Source: Gilliamella sp. wkB178
GTDB taxonomy: Bacteria; Pseudomonadota; Gammaproteobacteria; Enterobacterales; Orbaceae
Length of the DNA: 64,000 nucleotides
Direction: 5' to 3'
Assembly (NCBI RefSeq): GCF_001690705.1
Contig: NZ_LZGK01000013.1
Span: forward strand, 372,001 to 436,000
The notes under the pieces are model-generated. The model saw only the letters and a program-made list of their open reading frames with translations, was not told where the DNA came from and did no database searches. A program made the position numbers and the translations under genes. Within the stretch, counting starts at the first letter, position 1. Each line of letters begins with the position of its first letter. This document shows, piece after piece, positions 38,755-49,844 of this stretch.

Positions 38755-39579
38755 TTAATGATACCTTTTATCCGGGTTATTGCGTAATGTTTGTGGCGTA
38801 AGATTAAATTCTTGTTTAAAACATGTTGCAAAATATGCACTATCATTAAAACCACATTCTTGAGCGATAGTAGTAACGGATTTACCGGTATAAATTAATT
38901 GTGAATAAGCATCAGCTAGCCGCAGTTTTATTAAATATTTTTGTGGCGAAATACCTATTTCACTTTTTACATGGCGGTGGAATGAACGCAAAGATAATGA
39001 AAATTGTTGGGTAACATGGCTCCAATCGATATCTTCTTTAAAATGGACTTGAACCCAGCGTAACAGTTGCCTAACGCGATTATCGTTAGTACCAGTTCCA
39101 GTTTCAACATACTGATTTTGTTTAAATAAAATTAACAATTGTAAAAATAAACTTTCTTGATACGCGGTAGATCCTGTGTCGCTATGATTTAATTCTGTCA
39201 AAATAGTTTGAATATTGTGATCACATTTTTTATCAAAAAAATAATGGGCTTGAAAAGGATCTTGTTGCGGGATCAAATCGCTAATCCCATTGATGAAATT
39301 GAATCTATCCGGATCTCTAAATAAAATATTGGTCAAATGTAAATTATCCACATTTTCGTATAAATGGCAGTCTGAGGCATGAATATAAAACATCATGCCT
39401 GGGTATAAATCAAACAAATGACCATTCAAAATATGTTTGCCATGCCCGCCAGTTACTATCACAATTTCATTAAAGTTATGTGTATGCTCAGGATAAACCG
39501 GTTGAGGGTTTCTTGGTTCAATAGTAATATTTTGCTCATTACAGGCAAAATAATCTTTATCAAAAAGCATCTGTACCAT
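38755..39579 (-). CDS. rhaS: rhamnose operon activator RhaS (AraC family)
   Basis: A 274-aa AraC/XylS regulator that resembles E. coli RhaS: AIEPR-type start (NITIEPRNPQPVYPEHTHNFNEIVIV), LHLTNILFRDPDRFNFINGI, then the two-helix-turn-helix domain with FSLSLRSFHRHVKSEIGISPQKYL and TIAQECGFNDSAYFATCFKQEFNLTPQ. RhaS with L-rhamnose turns on rhaBAD and rhaT promoters. ATG 39579 has GAGGA about eight bases upstream. First gene of rhaSR; the upstream region carries copy 2 of the dispersed repeat and a hairpin. Confidence 0.92.
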   Translation of the reverse strand: MVQMLFDKDYFACNEQNITIEPRNPQPVYPEHTHNFNEIVIVTGGHGKHILNGHLFDLYPGMMFYIHASDCHLYENVDNLHLTNILFRDPDRFNFINGISDLIPQQDPFQAHYFFDKKCDHNIQTILTELNHSDTGSTAYQESLFLQLLILFKQNQYVETGTGTNDNRVRQLLRWVQVHFKEDIDWSHVTQQFSLSLRSFHRHVKSEIGISPQKYLIKLRLADAYSQLIYTGKSVTTIAQECGFNDSAYFATCFKQEFNLTPQTLRNNPDKRYH

Positions 39580-39704
39580 GAAATAATCCTCGCTTCAATG
39601 ATAATGAGAATATTCTATGTAGGAAATGCTAATCTGACCATTAAGATTTGGACATGGAAAATATATTTTTGGCTGTAATTTATAGGAACGCAGAACTTTT
39701 TTGT

Positions 39705-39730
39705 AAAAGTGTGCGAAAACTCACACTTTT
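39705..39730. terminator. Hairpin between rhaS and the NhaD-type antiporter gene
   Basis: AAAAGTGTG and CACACTTTT form a perfect 9-bp stem around eight bases, with A/T at the stem base so that either strand ends in TTTT. It lies 61 bp beyond the antiporter stop and may end that transcript before it reads into rhaS. Confidence 0.55.
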
Positions 39731-39742
39731 ATAAAAAATATT

Positions 39743-39782
39743 TATACGCAAACGTAGGGTTCTCAGGAAACATCTTGGCAAA
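39743..39782 (-). repeat. 38-bp dispersed repeat, copy 2
   Basis: Reads TATACGCAAACGTA, GGG, then TTCTCAGGAAACATCTTG and GCAA on the plus strand. It begins eight bases beyond the stop of the antiporter gene. Relative to that gene (minus strand) the order is AAGATGTTTCCTGAGAA first and the TATAC/GTA end last, the same as copies 3 and 4. Confidence 0.82.
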
Positions 39783-39790
39783 AATACAGT

Positions 39791-41218
39791 TTAAAATCCC
39801 AAAAAAAATACTAGGTTATTGACCACAAATACTGGAATTAATATACCGATTGACCACTTCATATAACCAAAAAAGCTAGGCATGTTGATCTGATGTTGGT
39901 TAGCGATACTCTTAACCATAAAGTTTGGCGCGTTACCTATGTAACTCAGTGCTCCCATAAATACTGAGCCCATGGAAATTGCCAGTAAAGTCTTTTCTAA
40001 AGTAGTCATTAAGGTGGTGGCATCGCCAGCGGCTAGATTAAAAAACACCAGATAGGTTGGTGCATTATCTAAAAATCCTGAGAGTAAACCAGACAGCCAA
40101 AAATACATGCTATTAATTGCTTGTCCTTGATCGTCGGTAACCAACGTGACTACCGATGCTAAAGCACCATCAGTACCAGCACGTAAAATTGCCAGCGCCG
40201 GTACAATGGTAATAAAAATACCTATAAACAATTTTGCCACTTCAATGATAGGTTGCCAGTTAAATTCATTACCGGCTCGTACTTGTTTAGGAGTGATTAA
40301 AATAGAAACTAAAGTAATGACAATAAACACGCCGTTACGTACTAAATGAGGCAAGCTGATATGTGAGCCGAGTATGCTAATACTAATCGATGATTGCCAA
40401 ATGCCAGAACCTAACACACTAATAATAATGGCAATTAATAATAAAATGTTGTAGTAACCATAGATTTTAATCGTTTTATTGGTTTTTATTGGTGTGGTTA
40501 CGGTTAAACCAGAATATTGTTGCCGATAATAATAGCAATCAAGGCAATAAAATATCCCTAACAGCAAAATTGTGGTTAATAAAACTGGGGCTAACATATG
40601 TTTGATAGTCCAGAAAAAATCTACCCCTTTTAAAAAGCCAATAAATAAAGGCGGATCACCTAACGGCGTTAATCCACCGCCAATATTGGCGACTAAAAAG
40701 ATAAAAAAGATAATAATATGCACACGCTGTTGTCGTTCCCGATTAGCTCGAATTAATGGGCGAATCATCAGCATTGCCGCGCCGGTAGTCCCCATAATAG
40801 AAGCCAATAAAGTACCTATTGCTAATAAGCCAACATTGAGTTTTGGGGTGCTGATGGCATCACTTTTAATTAAAATGCCGCCGGAAGTGGTGAATAGTGC
40901 CAGTAATAGTAAAATAAAAGGAATGTATTCTTCTAAAATAGCGTGTGTGGTGAAATGAACGGTGGTTTGCCAACCAAATGAGACGAACATAGATACTAAT
41001 AACAGTAGCATCCACAATGAGATGATTTTGCCATAGTGATAGTGCCAAAGTCGGGGCAACCATAGTGGTAATAACGCAATAGATAGCAAAGTCCCGGCGA
41101 AAGGTGATGCCCACAACAGCGAAAGATCATGACCACTAAAATCGCGTGCCAACAAGTCAAATGGTAATAACAATAAAGCTAACAACGAAGCGAGTGATAA
41201 TGTAAAGCGATTGTTCAT
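39791..41218 (-). CDS. NhaD-type Na+/H+ antiporter (ion transporter superfamily)
   Basis: A 475-aa protein with about twelve hydrophobic segments. The LGDPPLFIGFLKGVDFFWT, ATGTTGAAMLMIRPLIRANRER-like (IMGTTGAAMLMIRPLIRANRER), LSGLLSGFLDNAPTYLVFFNLA and YIGNAPNFMVKSIANQ blocks are typical of NhaD and related ArsB/CitM ion transporters. NhaD exchanges internal Na+ or Li+ for protons. It is monocistronic and divergent from rlmF by 205 bp. Citrate or another anion as substrate cannot be wholly excluded from sequence alone. Confidence 0.85.
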   Translation of the reverse strand: MNNRFTLSLASLLALLLLPFDLLARDFSGHDLSLLWASPFAGTLLSIALLPLWLPRLWHYHYGKIISLWMLLLLVSMFVSFGWQTTVHFTTHAILEEYIPFILLLLALFTTSGGILIKSDAISTPKLNVGLLAIGTLLASIMGTTGAAMLMIRPLIRANRERQQRVHIIIFFIFLVANIGGGLTPLGDPPLFIGFLKGVDFFWTIKHMLAPVLLTTILLLGIFYCLDCYYYRQQYSGLTVTTPIKTNKTIKIYGYYNILLLIAIIISVLGSGIWQSSISISILGSHISLPHLVRNGVFIVITLVSILITPKQVRAGNEFNWQPIIEVAKLFIGIFITIVPALAILRAGTDGALASVVTLVTDDQGQAINSMYFWLSGLLSGFLDNAPTYLVFFNLAAGDATTLMTTLEKTLLAISMGSVFMGALSYIGNAPNFMVKSIANQHQINMPSFFGYMKWSIGILIPVFVVNNLVFFLGF

Positions 41219-41423
41219 AGTGCTATCTAGTTGATAAAAGATGCAAAATTATAGCAAATCCGAAAATAGATGGCTAATTCTGTTAACAGAGATTCAATAT
41301 AGCTTATTAAGTCTTAGCAATCATAAATAAGTATAATGTAATTAGTCCAATTCCGGAGTTGCTGCTTCGCATATTGACTGTAATGCCTTTATAATAAATC
41401 TAAATATTATTTTTGGATAAATT

Positions 41424-42386
41424 ATGCAACAGCCGTCAAATTCAGTTATTAAATCCCCTTTACATCCACGTAATAAACATCGCGCTGGTTATCATTTTGC
41501 TGAGCTCATACAAACCTTACCCGAGTTATCTCCGCTGGTGAAACAAAATCAGTATGGCAATTGGTCGATTGATTTTGCAGATCCAATCGCGGTTAAAATG
41601 CTCAATAAAGCCTTGTTGTTACACTATTATCAACTTATTTATTGGGATATACCCAATGATTATTTGTGTCCGCCCATTCCCGGGCGCGCAGATTATATTC
41701 ACTATTTAGCTGATTTATTGGCTCAAGATCATCACAACTTTATTCCTACTGGTAAGCAAGTTAAAGTTTTAGATATTGGCGTAGGGGCGAATGTGATCTA
41801 CCCAATTATTGGCAGTACTGAATACGGTTGGTCATTTGTCGGCAGTGATGTTAATCCTAAGGCGCTCAAAGTGGCAAGGTTAATCACTCAAGCCAATAGC
41901 TTATTGAAAGGCTCTTTACAGTGCCGATTGCAACCTGATAGTGCAGCTATTTTTCGGCATATTATTAAACCACGCGAGTTTTATATGCTGACACTATGTA
42001 ATCCACCATTTCATGCTTCAGCGCAACAAGCTCTAGCCAGTGCGCATAAAAAATTAAAAAATTTGGGGAAATTACACCATCCCAATCAAAAAGCTATACT
42101 CAACTTTGGTGGGCAACAAGCAGAGTTATGGTGTCAAGGTGGTGAAAGTGCTTTTATTACTAATATGCTTGCCGAAAGTGTTACTTACAAACGGCAATGT
42201 TTATGGTTTACCTCACTAGTTTCAAAAAAAGAGTCACTAGCCGTAATTAAACAACAATTAAAGCGAATTGCCGCAGTTGAAAGCAGAATTATCCCGATGG
42301 CTCAAGGGCAAAAAATAAGCCGATTCGTAGCGTGGACTTTTTTCAGGCCAGATGAGCGCCAGCAGTTCTGTCAAGATGTTTCCTGA
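41424..42386 (+). CDS. rlmF: 23S rRNA (adenine-1618-N6)-methyltransferase
   Basis: A 320-aa SAM-dependent methyltransferase matching E. coli RlmF. LHPRNKHRAGYHFAEL opens the protein; CPPIPGRADYIHYLADLL, the SAM-binding VLDIGVGANVIYPIIG, and the catalytic NPPF motif in LTLCNPPFHASA follow, then LNFGGQQAELWCQGGE. It methylates A1618 of 23S rRNA. The last codons (QDVS and the TGA at 42384-42386) lie inside copy 3 of the dispersed repeat, so the repeat supplies its end. The length is nevertheless normal for the family. Confidence 0.95.
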   Translation: MQQPSNSVIKSPLHPRNKHRAGYHFAELIQTLPELSPLVKQNQYGNWSIDFADPIAVKMLNKALLLHYYQLIYWDIPNDYLCPPIPGRADYIHYLADLLAQDHHNFIPTGKQVKVLDIGVGANVIYPIIGSTEYGWSFVGSDVNPKALKVARLITQANSLLKGSLQCRLQPDSAAIFRHIIKPREFYMLTLCNPPFHASAQQALASAHKKLKNLGKLHHPNQKAILNFGGQQAELWCQGGESAFITNMLAESVTYKRQCLWFTSLVSKKESLAVIKQQLKRIAAVESRIIPMAQGQKISRFVAWTFFRPDERQQFCQDVS

Positions 42387-42406
42387 GAACACTACGTTTA
42401 AGTATA
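42369..42406 (+). repeat. 38-bp dispersed repeat, copy 3
   Basis: On the plus strand CAAGATGTTTCCTGAGAA, CAC, then TACGTTTAAGTATA: the reverse complement of copies 1 and 2, with the core identical. It overlaps the last 18 bases of rlmF including the stop codon and runs 20 bases past it. Confidence 0.82.
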
Positions 42407-42661
42407 AAAATATTCACTAGAGTAACTTGTATTAACGGATTTTCCATTGTGATTAATAGTATAAATCTATATCGATTTTTTATTGATAAATATCAATAAA
42501 TTAATTGTGTTTTGTTATTTATTTTTAATAAATCAAACCGATAGACAGAAGGGTTTCCTAAAAATTGGATAGCATATTGTATATGTTTTGATTAAGATAT
42601 CTCGGTTATAAAATAATCTATATCAGCCTGATATTTTCAAAATTGCATAGGAATGATTGAT

Positions 42662-44359
42662 ATGAACGGGAATGAAACAGCTGCACTTATTCAAAAGTTA
42701 CATGCTATTGTAGGGCACAAACATACATTAACCGATTCTGCCCGTACGCTACCTTACCGTAAAGGTATTCGTTTTGGTGAGGGTGATGCTATAGCCGTGG
42801 TTTTGCCAGGCACATTAGTCGAGCAATGGCAAGTTTTAAAAGCCTGCGTTGAAGCAGATGTAATTGTGATAACCCAGTCTTCTAATACCGGGTTAACTGG
42901 TGGTTCAACCCCTGATGGCAATGACTATGATCGTCCTATTGTAATTGTTAGTACTCGTCGTTTAGATGGTATTCAAGTCATTGAAAATGGTGAACAGGTA
43001 GTGTGTTTGCCGGGTAGTACTTTGTTCCGATTAGAAAAAGAGTTAAAAAAATACCAACGTGGGCCACATTCGGTGATCGGTTCGTCTTGTATTGGCGCTT
43101 CGGTTATGGGGGGAGTGTGTAATAACTCGGGTGGCGCTTTAATCCAACATGGTCCGGCTTATACTCAAATGGCGGTTTTTGCTCAGCTAGATGAAAAAGG
43201 TGAGTTACATTTAGTTAATCACTTAGGAATAGAGCTTGGTGAAGATCCTGAAACTATTTTAAATAATTTACAAAATCACACTTATACAGACAAAGATATT
43301 AAACGCGATGCTGGTTTAGGGCATGACCATAATTATCGTGATCATGTACGAAAAATTGACGCCGATACTCCGGCGCGTTTCAATGCGGATCCTGAATTGC
43401 ATTACGAAGCCTCAGGTAGTGCTGGTCGGTTAATGGTATTTGCAGTACGTTTGGATACCTTTCCACTTGAAGGCGATACGGCTGTATTTTACATTGGCAC
43501 TAATGATACCAATGAACTTGATGATATTCGTCGTCACATTTTAGGTAAGTTTGATAATTTGCCGGTTTCTGGTGAATATATTCATCGTGATGCCTTTGAT
43601 ATTGCCGCAGTTTATGGTAAGCACTTGTTTTTAGCCATTCAAAAATTAGGTACTGATACTATTCCTCGCTTATATGCTTTTAAAAATTGGGTTGATCGCA
43701 TTGCTAGCAAAATCCCATTATTCCCGAATAATTTTTCGGATCGCTTTGCAGTAACCGTCTGTAAAATTTTGCCGCACCATTTACCTAAGTCTATTCGTGA
43801 TTATCGTGATCGTTACCAACATCATTTGATTTTAAAAATGGCCGATAATGGTATTGCTGAAGCAGCTGCATTTTTACAAGAATATTTTCAAAACAGGAAT
43901 GGTAGTTATTTTTGCTGTAATCCAAAAGAAGCCGAGGCCGCCATGTTACATCGTTTTGCAACTGCAGGAGCTGCCACTGTTTACCGTAGTGTACATAGTA
44001 AAACCGTGGAAGATTTAGTTGCCTTAGATATTGCTTTAAGGCGTAATGACAAACAATGGTTTGAAACCTTACCAGAGAGCATTAGCCAACATTTTATTCA
44101 TAAATTGTATTATGGTCATTTTTTCTGTTCGGTGTTCCATCAGGATTATATTGCTAAAAAAGGTACTGATTGCGCCAAAGTTGAAGAAGAAATGTTGAAA
44201 ATCTTGGACCAACGCGGGGCACAGTATCCGGCAGAGCATAATGTTGGGCATTTGTACCATGCCAATGACGATTTGAAAAACTTCTATCATCAACTTGATC
44301 CGACTAATAGTTTTAATCCGGGTATTGGTAAAACATCTAAGAAGAAATTCTGGCATTAA
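42662..44359 (+). CDS. dld: quinone-dependent D-lactate dehydrogenase
   Basis: A 565-aa peripheral membrane flavoprotein (E. coli Dld 571 aa). ATG 42662 is chosen because AGGA lies nine bases upstream; a first ATG at 42653 has it immediately adjacent. The FAD domain carries VITQSSNTGLTGGSTP, VIGSSCIGASVMGGVCNNSGG and NPGIGKTSKKK at the end; the membrane-binding and cap regions between match E. coli Dld (GEYIHRDAFDIA, AEHNVGHLYHA). It oxidises D-lactate and passes electrons to quinones. Flanked by repeat copies 3 and 4. Confidence 0.95.
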   Translation: MNGNETAALIQKLHAIVGHKHTLTDSARTLPYRKGIRFGEGDAIAVVLPGTLVEQWQVLKACVEADVIVITQSSNTGLTGGSTPDGNDYDRPIVIVSTRRLDGIQVIENGEQVVCLPGSTLFRLEKELKKYQRGPHSVIGSSCIGASVMGGVCNNSGGALIQHGPAYTQMAVFAQLDEKGELHLVNHLGIELGEDPETILNNLQNHTYTDKDIKRDAGLGHDHNYRDHVRKIDADTPARFNADPELHYEASGSAGRLMVFAVRLDTFPLEGDTAVFYIGTNDTNELDDIRRHILGKFDNLPVSGEYIHRDAFDIAAVYGKHLFLAIQKLGTDTIPRLYAFKNWVDRIASKIPLFPNNFSDRFAVTVCKILPHHLPKSIRDYRDRYQHHLILKMADNGIAEAAAFLQEYFQNRNGSYFCCNPKEAEAAMLHRFATAGAATVYRSVHSKTVEDLVALDIALRRNDKQWFETLPESISQHFIHKLYYGHFFCSVFHQDYIAKKGTDCAKVEEEMLKILDQRGAQYPAEHNVGHLYHANDDLKNFYHQLDPTNSFNPGIGKTSKKKFWH

Positions 44360-44456
44360 TTTTGATAATGTTAACTAGTAGGTTAGCTAGTGATTTAGTC
44401 CTATTAGGTGGCTTTTAGGTTTAGCAATAACATTATTGATAGCGCTAATTAACTTT

Positions 44457-44493
44457 GTAAAGATGTTTCCTGTCTACTATACGTTTGCGTATA
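44457..44493 (+). repeat. 38-bp dispersed repeat, copy 4
   Basis: Plus strand AAAGATGTTTCCTG, TCTAC, then TATACGTTTGCGTATA. The core is kept except where AGAAC becomes TCTAC. The TATACG/CGTATA end is a perfect 6-bp hairpin here. It lies 97 bp beyond dld, in the same orientation relative to it as copies 2 and 3 to their genes. Confidence 0.75.
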
Positions 44494-44508
44494 GATATTA
44501 ATCAACTA

Positions 44509-44543
44509 ATATTATCCCACTTGTTAGTAGAGTGGGATAATAT
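44509..44543. terminator. Bidirectional terminator between dld and mutS
   Basis: ATATTATCCCACT and AGTGGGATAATAT form a perfect 13-bp stem around nine bases, 10 bp from the mutS stop and between two convergent genes. The AT-rich stem base can act as the U tract on both strands. Confidence 0.7.
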
Positions 44544-44553
44544 CATCAAATCA

Positions 44554-47112
44554 TTATAATAATTTTTTCAATTGATACAGCACGTCTAAAGCTTGCTTGG
44601 CTGTTAGTGAATCAGGATCTATTTGCCTTAAAGTTTGTTCCACTTCAGATGGTTCTGGCTCAGTGACAAACGAAAGTTGAGAAGTATCAACATGGCTATT
44701 GGCTGATTGTTTGGATATAACCTCCAACTCTTTGAGTTTTTGTTTAGCGCGTTTTAAAATCGTTTTAGGTACTCCGGCAAGCCCGGCAACAGCAATACCA
44801 TAACTCTTACTGGCTGCACCTTCGGCCACTTCATGAATAAACGCCACGGTATTATTATGCTCAACCGCATCAAAGTGGATATTGTATACTCCTTGCATAT
44901 GTTCCGGTAATTGGGTTAGTTCAAAGTAGTGAGTGGCAAAAAGTGTCATTGCTTTGATTTCATTAGCTAAGTTTTCAGCACAAGCCCAAGCTAGTGACAG
45001 TCCGTCATAGGTGGAGGTGCCACGACCGACTTCATCCATTAACACCAAACTCTGTGCGGTAGCGTTGTGCATAATATTGGCGGTTTCTGTCATTTCTACC
45101 ATAAAGGTGGAACGGCCGGATGCTAAATCATCAGAAGCCCCTATACGAGTAAAAATGCGATCGACCGGACCAATAATTGCTTTAGTTGCTGGCACAAAAC
45201 TACCAATATAAGCCAGTAACACAATTAAGGCGGTTTGGCGCATATAGGTGCTTTTTCCCCCCATATTGGGGCCTGTAATAATCAGCATACGTCGTTCAGG
45301 TGATAAGCGTAACGAATTAGCAATAAAAGGCGTGGCTAACACTTGTTCAATAACGATATGACGGCCGCCCTGAATTTCAATGCCCGCTTTAGTGGTTAGT
45401 GTTGGGCGCTGATAGTTCAAGGTTAATGCCCTCTCAGCCAAATTAGTTAGTACATCTAATTCAGCTATCGCCTCAGCACTGGTTTGCATGGCGGCAAGAT
45501 CGGGTAATAACTGCTCAAATAATTGTTCATAAAGTTGTTTTTCTAAGGCTAAGGCTCGGCTTTTTGCGGTCAGTACTTTGTCTTCATACTCTTTCAATTC
45601 GGGAATAATATAACGTTCAACATTTTTAAGCGTTTGCCGGCGAGTATAATGAATTGGCGCTAAATGGCTTTGACCACGACTGATTTGAATATAGTAACCG
45701 TGCACTGCATTAAATCCAACTTTCAATGTGTCAATGCCTAGGGTTTCACGCTCCCTTATTTCTAATTGTTCAAGATAATTGGTTGCGCCATCCGCCAAGT
45801 TACGTAGTTCATCTAAATCAGCATTATAACCAGTAGCAATTACCCCACCATCGCGAATAATCACCGGCGGCGCTTCGACAATAGCACTATTGAGCAACTC
45901 AGCAATATGATCGAATTGGTTAATTTTGGTGCTTAAACTGGTTAGGTAAGGTAAAGTAAAATTAGTTAATAATTGTTGCAGTTGTGGTAATAAATTATAG
46001 GCGTCACGTAAACGCGCAAAATCGCGTGGGCGAGCACTATGTAATGCCAATCTAGCTAAAATACGCTCAATATCGCCAATCTGTTTTAATAATGGCTGCA
46101 CTTCGGTAACATACTGGTGCAATTCGTTAATAGCATCTTGACGATTTTGTAAGGTAGTCAGATTACGAATTGGCGAATGCAGCCAACGTTTTAACATACG
46201 GCTACCCATTGGGGTTTGGGTTTTATCCAATATTTCTGCTACAGTATTTTGAGTACCGCCTGATAAGTTTTCGGTGATCTCTAAATTGCGACGAGTGGCA
46301 GCATCGAGTACCACAAAATCATAAGATGATTCTTTAATAATCGCGCGAATATGCGGTAAAGCAGTGCGTTGAGTATCTTTGACATATTGTAATAAACAAC
46401 CGGCGGCACAAAGTGCGTAATTGCAATCTTCTACGCCAAATCCTACTAAGTCGTTGGTACCAAATTGCAAATTAAGTTGTTGTTTGGCGGTTTCTAGATC
46501 GAAGTCCCAAAACGGACGGCGGCGTAACCCTTGCCGACTTTCAATCAACTGCATAGTTTGAAAGTCTTCCGGGTAGAGTAATTCAACCGGATTAGTTCGT
46601 TGTAATTCGGCTTGAATTTCTTCAATATTATCACACTCAAACACAAAAAATCGCCCAGAGCTAATATCTAAAGTTGCATAACCATAGTGATTTTTAGCTT
46701 GCCAAATGGCGGCTAATAAATTGTCCTTCCGATCTTCTAATAATAGTTCGTCACTGACAGTACCTGGTGTAACTATACGAACAATTTTGCGTTCGACAGG
46801 CCCTTTGCTAGTAGCCGGATCGCCAATTTGTTCACAAATCGCGACTGATTCCCCCTGTGAAATTAATTTGGCTAAATAGGTTTCAACAGCATGATAAGGC
46901 ACGCCAGCCATAGGAATCGGCTCACCATTGGAAGATCCACGCTTGGTTAATGAAATATCTAGTAGTTGCGAACCACGCTTAGCATCATCGTAGAACATTT
47001 CATAAAAATCACCCATCCGATAAAATAACAAAATATCCGGATTTTCAGCTTTTAACTTTAGGTATTGCCGCATCATTGGTGTGTGGTCGGTTAAATAGTC
47101 TTCATTAATCAT
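44554..47112 (-). CDS. mutS: DNA mismatch repair protein MutS
   Basis: An 852-aa MutS (E. coli 853). The mismatch-binding Phe-X-Glu is in [16 protein letters not shown] near residue 37; the ATPase domain has Walker [10 protein letters not shown] at 614-622, [25 protein letters not shown] and Walker [17 protein letters not shown]. The C-terminal tail with the tetramerisation helix ([19 protein letters not shown]) is complete. It recognises base mismatches and recruits MutL. Monocistronic, convergent with dld. Confidence 0.97.
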   Translation of the reverse strand: MINEDYLTDHTPMMRQYLKLKAENPDILLFYRMGDFYEMFYDDAKRGSQLLDISLTKRGSSNGEPIPMAGVPYHAVETYLAKLISQGESVAICEQIGDPATSKGPVERKIVRIVTPGTVSDELLLEDRKDNLLAAIWQAKNHYGYATLDISSGRFFVFECDNIEEIQAELQRTNPVELLYPEDFQTMQLIESRQGLRRRPFWDFDLETAKQQLNLQFGTNDLVGFGVEDCNYALCAAGCLLQYVKDTQRTALPHIRAIIKESSYDFVVLDAATRRNLEITENLSGGTQNTVAEILDKTQTPMGSRMLKRWLHSPIRNLTTLQNRQDAINELHQYVTEVQPLLKQIGDIERILARLALHSARPRDFARLRDAYNLLPQLQQLLTNFTLPYLTSLSTKINQFDHIAELLNSAIVEAPPVIIRDGGVIATGYNADLDELRNLADGATNYLEQLEIRERETLGIDTLKVGFNAVHGYYIQISRGQSHLAPIHYTRRQTLKNVERYIIPELKEYEDKVLTAKSRALALEKQLYEQLFEQLLPDLAAMQTSAEAIAELDVLTNLAERALTLNYQRPTLTTKAGIEIQGGRHIVIEQVLATPFIANSLRLSPERRMLIITGPNMGGKSTYMRQTALIVLLAYIGSFVPATKAIIGPVDRIFTRIGASDDLASGRSTFMVEMTETANIMHNATAQSLVLMDEVGRGTSTYDGLSLAWACAENLANEIKAMTLFATHYFELTQLPEHMQGVYNIHFDAVEHNNTVAFIHEVAEGAASKSYGIAVAGLAGVPKTILKRAKQKLKELEVISKQSANSHVDTSQLSFVTEPEPSEVEQTLRQIDPDSLTAKQALDVLYQLKKLL

Positions 47113-47364
47113 GGCATTGTTTCTTATCGGTTTATCACATTCAATTGGTTATGTTTTTATGGTTACAAGTTGTAATTATACAATTTTCTTGTTTGGTGTC
47201 ATTATACATGAAACTATGAAAGAGAATGTCATTATCCTAACATGATGCGATTTTGGTATAAAAAAATAAAAATTTAATTTGCTAATTAGATAGTATTAGC
47301 ATTAATGTAATAAACCCAAATATGTGCTTAAGTAGCAACATAGTTGAGTTTATTTATGCTTATA

Positions 47365-48102
47365 TTATGGCAGTATGGCAAATGATCTTACAGGAAAGCC
47401 AGAAGCTTGATTTGGTTTGGCAACGATATTAAAAATAACCGCGCCTTTAGTCGGTAGTTTATCTAAATTAGTCATTAATTCAATTTGGTAAGTATCTTGC
47501 TCTAATACATAATACTCACCTTTTAAAGCCTGATTTTTGCGGAACTCTTTAGCTGAATCAGTATCAAATGTTTCATGACCAATAGCTTTAATTTTGCGAT
47601 CTTCGAATAAAAATTGTAACGCATCCATTCCCCAACCAGGAATCTGATTATTGCCGTCAACATCTTTATTTTCCATCGCACTTTGTGAAGGCCAACGCTT
47701 ACTCCAATCCGTTCGCAAAGCGACAAAAGATCCGGCTTCGATTTGTCCATGTTCCTGTTCAAATGCGATGACATCTTCTTTTGATAATGAGAAATTAGGA
47801 TCGCGTTGAGCTCGCTGAGATTGGTCAATCACAATTAACGGTAACACCAATTCATGAAGTTCAAGCTCGTGTAGATAACGGGTATTGGGTACAAAGTGGA
47901 TAGGGGCATCAATATGGGTCCCATACTGGCTAGGAAAACAAAATTCTTGTGCCAGAAAACCATCTGCATGACTAAACAATGTTTTTATTTGAGCACTTTT
48001 AAACATAAAAAAATGGGGCGAATTATGATCAAAAGTGTGGGTTAAATCAATCCATTTTTTTGATTTTAATAAATTTAGGGCTTGTAATACGTCGCTAGTC
48101 AA
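47365..48102 (-). CDS. cyclase family protein (kynurenine formamidase-like metal hydrolase)
   Basis: A 245-aa member of the cyclase/KynB-like family. The metal-binding signature HIDAPIHF sits in QYGTHIDAPIHFVPN, preceded by WIDLTHTFDHNSPHF, and the later IKAIGHETFDTDSA contains the second conserved histidine. Family members hydrolyse N-formylkynurenine, isatin or related amides with Mn or Zn; no tryptophan-catabolic genes are nearby, so the substrate is unknown. The C-terminal FNIVAKPNQASGFPVRSFAILP is typical. Monocistronic, divergent from gapA. Confidence 0.82.
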   Translation of the reverse strand: MTSDVLQALNLLKSKKWIDLTHTFDHNSPHFFMFKSAQIKTLFSHADGFLAQEFCFPSQYGTHIDAPIHFVPNTRYLHELELHELVLPLIVIDQSQRAQRDPNFSLSKEDVIAFEQEHGQIEAGSFVALRTDWSKRWPSQSAMENKDVDGNNQIPGWGMDALQFLFEDRKIKAIGHETFDTDSAKEFRKNQALKGEYYVLEQDTYQIELMTNLDKLPTKGAVIFNIVAKPNQASGFPVRSFAILP

Positions 48103-49516
<1,414 letters not shown>

Positions 49517-49540
49517 TCTGCATTAAATTATTGTTATTTT

Positions 49541-49567
49541 AAAAAACGGCCTTATGGTCGTTTTTTT
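49541..49567 (+). terminator. Rho-independent terminator of gapA
   Basis: AAAACGGCC, TTAT loop, GGTCGTTTT with one G-T pair, then T7, starting 25 bp after the gapA stop. Confidence 0.85.
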
Positions 49568-49578
49568 ATGTGTAATAA

Positions 49579-49607
49579 AAAAACGCTCATTAAAAATGAG
49601 CGTTTTT
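49579..49607 (-). terminator. Terminator of the cold-shock gene
   Basis: AAAAACGCTCATT and AATGAGCGTTTTT pair perfectly over 13 bp with a three-base loop. On the minus strand the stem is followed by more T residues, so it ends the cspE-like transcript; it can also back up the gapA terminator. Confidence 0.85.
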
Positions 49608-49634
49608 AAATTATATCAATTATGTAATTATCAA

Positions 49635-49844
49635 TTAGATAACTACAACTTCGGCCGCTGCTGGTCCACGAGGGCTATCTTGGATAGAAAACTCAACTTG
49701 TTGACCTTCAGCTAAAGTTTTGAATCCGTCACCGGAAATAGCTGAAAAATGTACAAAAACGTCTTTGCTTCCATCGCTTGGCGTAATAAAACCAAAACCT
49801 TTACTCTCATTAAACCATTTTACTTGGCCAGTTTTTTTATTCAT
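49635..49844 (-). CDS. cspE: cold-shock family protein, CspE/CspC-like
   Basis: A 69-aa single cold-shock domain, the usual length. RNP1 is KGFGFITP (residues 15-22) and RNP2 is VFVHFS (29-34), with the nucleic-acid-binding aromatics W11, F18, F20 and F31. [26 protein letters not shown] resembles E. coli CspE/CspC rather than CspA. It binds single-stranded RNA, melting structures and preventing early termination. A long untranslated stretch (407 bp) precedes it, consistent with a long 5' leader as in other csp genes. Which paralogue it equals is a guess. Confidence 0.9.
   Translation of the reverse strand: MNKKTGQVKWFNESKGFGFITPSDGSKDVFVHFSAISGDGFKTLAEGQQVEFSIQDSPRGPAAAEVVVI

Noticed and set aside
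40572-40958. 128-codon plus-strand frame
   Set aside because: Antisense to the NhaD-type antiporter; low-complexity shadow.
19996-44493. Repeat as a DNA-uptake sequence or CRISPR
   Set aside because: Four copies in 64 kb is far too few for uptake signals, and they are not spaced regularly; no cas genes.
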